NCBI GenBank assembly: GCA_013368445.1
Contig: JAACJO010000010.1
Coordinates: forward strand, 62,001-126,000
Direction of reading: 5' to 3'
DNA: 64,000 bases
Source of the DNA: Leucocoprinus leucothites
Lineage: Eukaryota > Basidiomycota > Agaricomycetes > Agaricales > Agaricaceae
The position numbers and the translations under genes are program-made. The notes under the pieces are model-generated. The model was not told where the DNA came from, made no database searches, and saw nothing but the letters and a program-made list of their open reading frames with translations. Of this stretch, positions 60,871 to 64,000 are shown piece by piece; the first letter of the stretch is position 1; every line of letters begins with the position of its first letter.

Positions 60871-61659
60871 TTAGTAGCACACCAGATACTAATCGACGTC
60901 AAACCCTATTGATGGTAATATTCATTCATAGCTTGAGTGAATTGTTCTGGTGCAGGACTGAACAGGAGTTGTATAGTTAATAATGACTGTATCAGAGGGT
61001 ACACCAAGGTCTTTGGGCAGGAGGCTATTGCCAAATAATCATAGATAGTGCAGTACACTTGTGGGCATTTGCCTCACGACACATACCAAATTGTAGTGGT
61101 GTGTCACACACGCGCCAATCTCTGACTCATTAGATGTACTTTCTTGATCATTCCCACATGCAAGGCATTCTGATAGCAAGTGTCCATGTTTGAAGCTCAC
61201 AGATCTCTCCTTCTGCTTCACAGAATCAGGGACTCCACTGTCCATTGAATGATCAAATCAGCAAAATATTTGTGCCATCACTGAATTACTATTTGACCTC
61301 ATAGTACAACATGAAAGAGTCCTCTCAGGCAATCATATCATGAGACAAGTAGCTATAACACTAGCAGTGATAATGTAGGAGTCACACAGCATCCATATTG
61401 ACTTTCACTCACTTTGCCTCACCACCAAAGGTGTTGGTGCTCCTCTTTGCATTTGCTAAATGACTTCAGTTCTTTGGTGGACTTTTTACCAATAACTCAG
61501 TTGTGGTGAACAACATCACAAATGGACCTACCAGTGAGTGCCCACAGCAACTACACAGTTTTGGAGAAACTCAAACTAGGGGCCTCTTGCAGGAATTGAC
61601 ATCTTACTTGAAGCCTCAGAGCTCGATACAGAGTACAACTCTCTGCTTGAAATCCACTG
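60871..61659. other. CpG-poor decayed DNA, nothing readable
   Basis: About 800 bp with very few CpG dinucleotides and many TG/CA steps. No ORF or family recognised; probably decayed repeat or gene sequence. Confidence 0.4.
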
Positions 61660-61911
61660 CATCAACCATCACAGGACTATTGACTATGATGCAGATGTAT
61701 CCTATTTCCTTTCCCCTCTTCCTCTAGTCCATGTCTCCACCATTCTTGCCTCATGCAAAAGACAAGAACACAACATTCATCAACCTATCTTTCTTCATGC
61801 ACCATCACATTCTCATCTTCAATCCTCAAGTATACCACTCATGACATTTCCCCTTCTCAAACCAAGTGCATTTGTCTACTATTACTGCCATTTGTTACAT
61901 CTACATCCACT
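61660..61911 (+). pseudogene. mutated fragment of gene 2 exon 2
   Basis: Aligns by eye with about 48905-49190 of the intact gene. Shared landmarks are the TATCTTTCTTCATGCACCATC-like stretch (TATCTTCCTCCAAGCACCATC in the gene), TACCACTCATGAC and AACCAAGTGCA (GAGCCAAGTACA), ending in TACATC-ACATC. Many gene CpGs appear here as TG or CA. The hAT element interrupts it at 61912. Confidence 0.65.
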
Positions 61912-61924
61912 TAGGGGTGCCAAA

Positions 61925-62075
61925 GTTCAGTTCAGTCCAGTTCAGCTATGTCTCAGCCTGAACCTGAACCTGAACCTTCTACAAAATACTGAACCTGAAC
62001 TTGAACTTGAACCAAACTTATTGAACTGGTTCAGGAGGTTCAGTTCAGAGTTTGAACTAGTTTGAACCTGAACTT
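61925..62075. repeat. subterminal repeats of the hAT element
   Basis: Irregular array of GAACCTGAAC, TTGAACTTGAACC and TTCAGTTCAG words on both strands. Such subterminal arrays are transposase binding sites in hAT elements. The same words recur at 63925-64000. Confidence 0.6.
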
Positions 62076-62116
62076 TTATTTTTTGTCTACCAAATATTTT
62101 TATAACAATAAAAAAA

Positions 62117-63764
62117 CTATTCTATGATCCAATCCTTAGGCTCCCAGGTCAATGCTTCTTTCCCTCCATTGATAATCCCTTTTCTACAGCCATCCTTGGC
62201 AATTTGCAATGCACTAAATGTCCCCTCATCTAAAGAGTTATGTGTTTGAGCATCAGTATGGCCACTACTTGAGAAAGCTCTCTCAGATGACACTGAGGAA
62301 CCAGGTATAGCTAGGTAATCTCTAGCCATTACACCAAGAGTAGGATATTTGATAGAACTGATCTGTAAATAAAGTGAGAATATGTGACATGCTGAGCAAC
62401 CAAAGCTAGACATACCCCCCACCATGTGATAATATTACTTACAACTTCAACAGGTGTACTGAGATATTCCTCTAATTTATGGAAAACATCCAATAAACTA
62501 AAGGATGGAGTCTGAGCCAGTTGTTGATGGACAAATTGGTTATGAGCAGAACTTCCAGTTTGACTAGAAGAGCCACTAGAAGAAGCCAAAGGCACAGATT
62601 GGCTTGAAACTGGCTTATGATAAGCCTTGAACTAATAAATAAGCTTAGTGAGTCAGGCAATATAGAATAGAATATAGACATACTACTTGTTTCAAATGAT
62701 CTTTTGCAGCTTCACATTCTACAACTCCCCACTTCTCCTCAAAATAGAGCATCTTGCAGCTTGGATCAAGAACTAAAATAACTGTAAATATATTGATGTG
62801 CACCATTATGCATTGTTCCAGAGTAGTGGTATATGGGGATAGTGCCAGAGTGAAAGGATCAGGGATGGGGTGTGTTGTGCATCATTGATACATGCTATCA
62901 TGTGTTGTTAATGTGTGCCATTGTGTGTTATTGATGCATGTCATTACATGTCATTACGTGTCATTATATGTCATTACATGTCATTGCATGTCATTACATG
63001 TCATTACATGTTGTTGATGTATGCCATTGTGCATCATTACAGAGTAGTGGTGTGAAAGGATTGGTGGGGGATGGGGTGGTTGTGCATGAGAAATGTGCCA
63101 ATATTCTAGATAAGAGGATATGGTACTCACTGGTGGTATTATGGACTAAGCCCTTCGAAGGGGCCTTGGAAGCAGCCTTGGAAGCGGCTTCCTCCTCAGT
63201 CTCATCATCTGTCAGAGGATGGTCTACAATATGTTTGACTATGATTAATCAATAAATACTATACTTACTGGTTTTAGGAGGGGCCCTTTTGGCCCCCAGA
63301 TGCCCTCCCTTGGGCTTTGGGGTGACTGTATCCAGCCATTTGGAGGAACCTATGTGCAGCAAATGGGAAACAGAATTATTGTAGGAGTATGGTAGATGTT
63401 ACTTACCACTTTTAGGTGCAAAATATGTGGTCAGAACGGGGTCAGACTCCCCTTTGGCCTTCCAGGTCAACTGCTGGACACATTGACCACCAGCACAATG
63501 CACAGGTAGTTTATCAGAAAGCCCATGAGGCTCTTTATGTAGTGCTGGGTGGACATTGGTGGCATCAGGGTTGGGAGCAATAGTCTCATTGGTGGAAGGG
63601 AGAGGGATTGTATTAGTGCTCAGTGAGTGAATCCAATCAATTTTGCGTGCTTCTTTCAGAGAGCTATCTGGATTGACTGTGCAATTGTCACTTGTTAACA
63701 TTATAAGTGCTGTGTGTGGGGATCTGAGAGCATCAGAGGCATGGGAATCCAAAGGTGTTGGCAA
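62117..63764 (-). CDS. hAT transposase-derived gene lacking a recognisable catalytic core (5' end uncertain)
   Basis: Six exons are phase-compatible: 63407-63764, 63269-63349, 63131-63223, 62684-62772, 62416-62631, 62117-62362; about 360 codons without stops. The C-terminus has hAT landmarks: LDPSCKMLYFEEKW, LEEYLSTPVEVV, NIITWWG, then YPTLGVMARDYLAIPGSSV and SERAFSSSGH, which is the dimerisation domain. The N-terminal part (TYFAPKSG, then SSKWLDTVTPKPKGGH and an acidic/Lys-rich piece) is not a BED finger I recognise. The DDE/RW catalytic middle of a normal hAT transposase (about 600-700 residues) is missing; a 358-bp intron with a minisatellite sits at that point. No ATG was found at the 5' end, where the frame opens with TTG. 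Probably non-autonomous. Confidence 0.6.
62941..63010 (+). repeat. 10-bp minisatellite
   Basis: Seven head-to-tail units of TCATTACATG with single-base variants (TCATTACGTG, TCATTATATG, TCATTGCATG). Lies in the intron where the transposase core would be expected. No spacers, so not CRISPR-like. Confidence 0.85.
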
Positions 63765-64000
63765 TGTGGGTGAGAAAGAAAGTAAAAATCAACAAAGTTT
63801 GAACTTTGTTGATGTTTGGTAAGCCTGTAGCACTGCCACTCCAGTGCCTCTATGGATATGATCAGCCCCCTTCAGACATCCAAGGCCATAGTCTCAAACC
63901 CTGAACTAGACCAAGAGGCCCAGTGTTGAACCTGCACCTGGACTGAACTGAACTCTCAGTTCAGTTCAGGAAGTTCAGGTTCAAACTGAAGTTCTGGACT

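Larger units (their letters stand above)
61912..64000 (-). mobile_element. hAT-family element, one end in window, other end beyond 64000
   Basis: Terminal TAGGGGTGCCAAAG-type end at 61912, matching the consensus of many hAT termini. It is followed by dense GAACCTGAAC/TTCAGTTCAG subterminal repeats (61925-62075), with similar repeats reappearing at 63925-64000. The enclosed minus-strand gene carries the hAT C-terminal dimerisation domain. The 8 bases before the end (CATCCACT, 61904-61911) are the candidate target-site duplication; the partner copy lies outside the window. CpG-poor throughout. Confidence 0.75.

Noticed and set aside
62941..63010. Regular short repeats resembling a CRISPR array
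   Set aside because: Units of 10 bp abut without spacers in a eukaryotic transposon intron; a minisatellite.

Overview
The window reads as nuclear DNA of a filamentous basidiomycete, most likely an Agaricomycete (mushroom-forming fungus). Genes carry many short GT-AG introns (mostly 50-90 bp) whose splice phases can be followed by eye. The gene content fits: an AA9 lytic polysaccharide monooxygenase with a CBM1, a Ctr copper transporter beside a ferric reductase, NACHT (NLR-like) proteins of the agaricomycete type, and a degenerate hAT element. No bacterial-style operons, rRNA or tRNA genes were recognised. All exon models are hand-made from splice signals and reading-frame arithmetic; names come from motif recognition, not from a search.

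Layout. 0-5.5 kb (minus): YML020W-like alpha/beta hydrolase with a very long disordered N-terminus, cut by the window edge. 7.0-9.4 kb (minus): secreted S10 serine carboxypeptidase. 9.4-14.2 kb: gene-poor, with two decayed genes of unknown family. 15.0-18.6 kb (plus): Ctr copper transporter then ferric/cupric reductase, a plausible metal-uptake pair. 18.7-26.8 kb (minus): small membrane protein, AA9-CBM1 LPMO, old yellow enzyme with an unusual active site, TPR protein.

27.6-53.2 kb (plus): a head-to-tail segmental array. Each unit holds a NACHT gene, a deleted second NACHT relic, a conserved spacer, and the 5' part of a large Ser-rich coiled-coil gene (called gene 2 here). NACHT copy 1 is a pseudogene, copies 2 and 3 look intact, and copy 4 has one nonsense codon. 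Gene 2 is complete only in the last unit (48.1-53.2 kb); the partial copies in units B and C stop at the same point. 53.7-54.8 kb (minus): multi-pass membrane protein with a GC-AG intron. 56.9-59.3 kb (minus): a fifth, divergent, intact NACHT gene. 59.9-64 kb: CpG-poor decayed DNA with an old-yellow-enzyme pseudogene, a mutated piece of gene 2, and a hAT element inserted in that piece.

Together: the left half is housekeeping and secretion/metal/lignocellulose functions. The right half is a fast-evolving NLR-like locus showing duplication, partial gene capture and decay.
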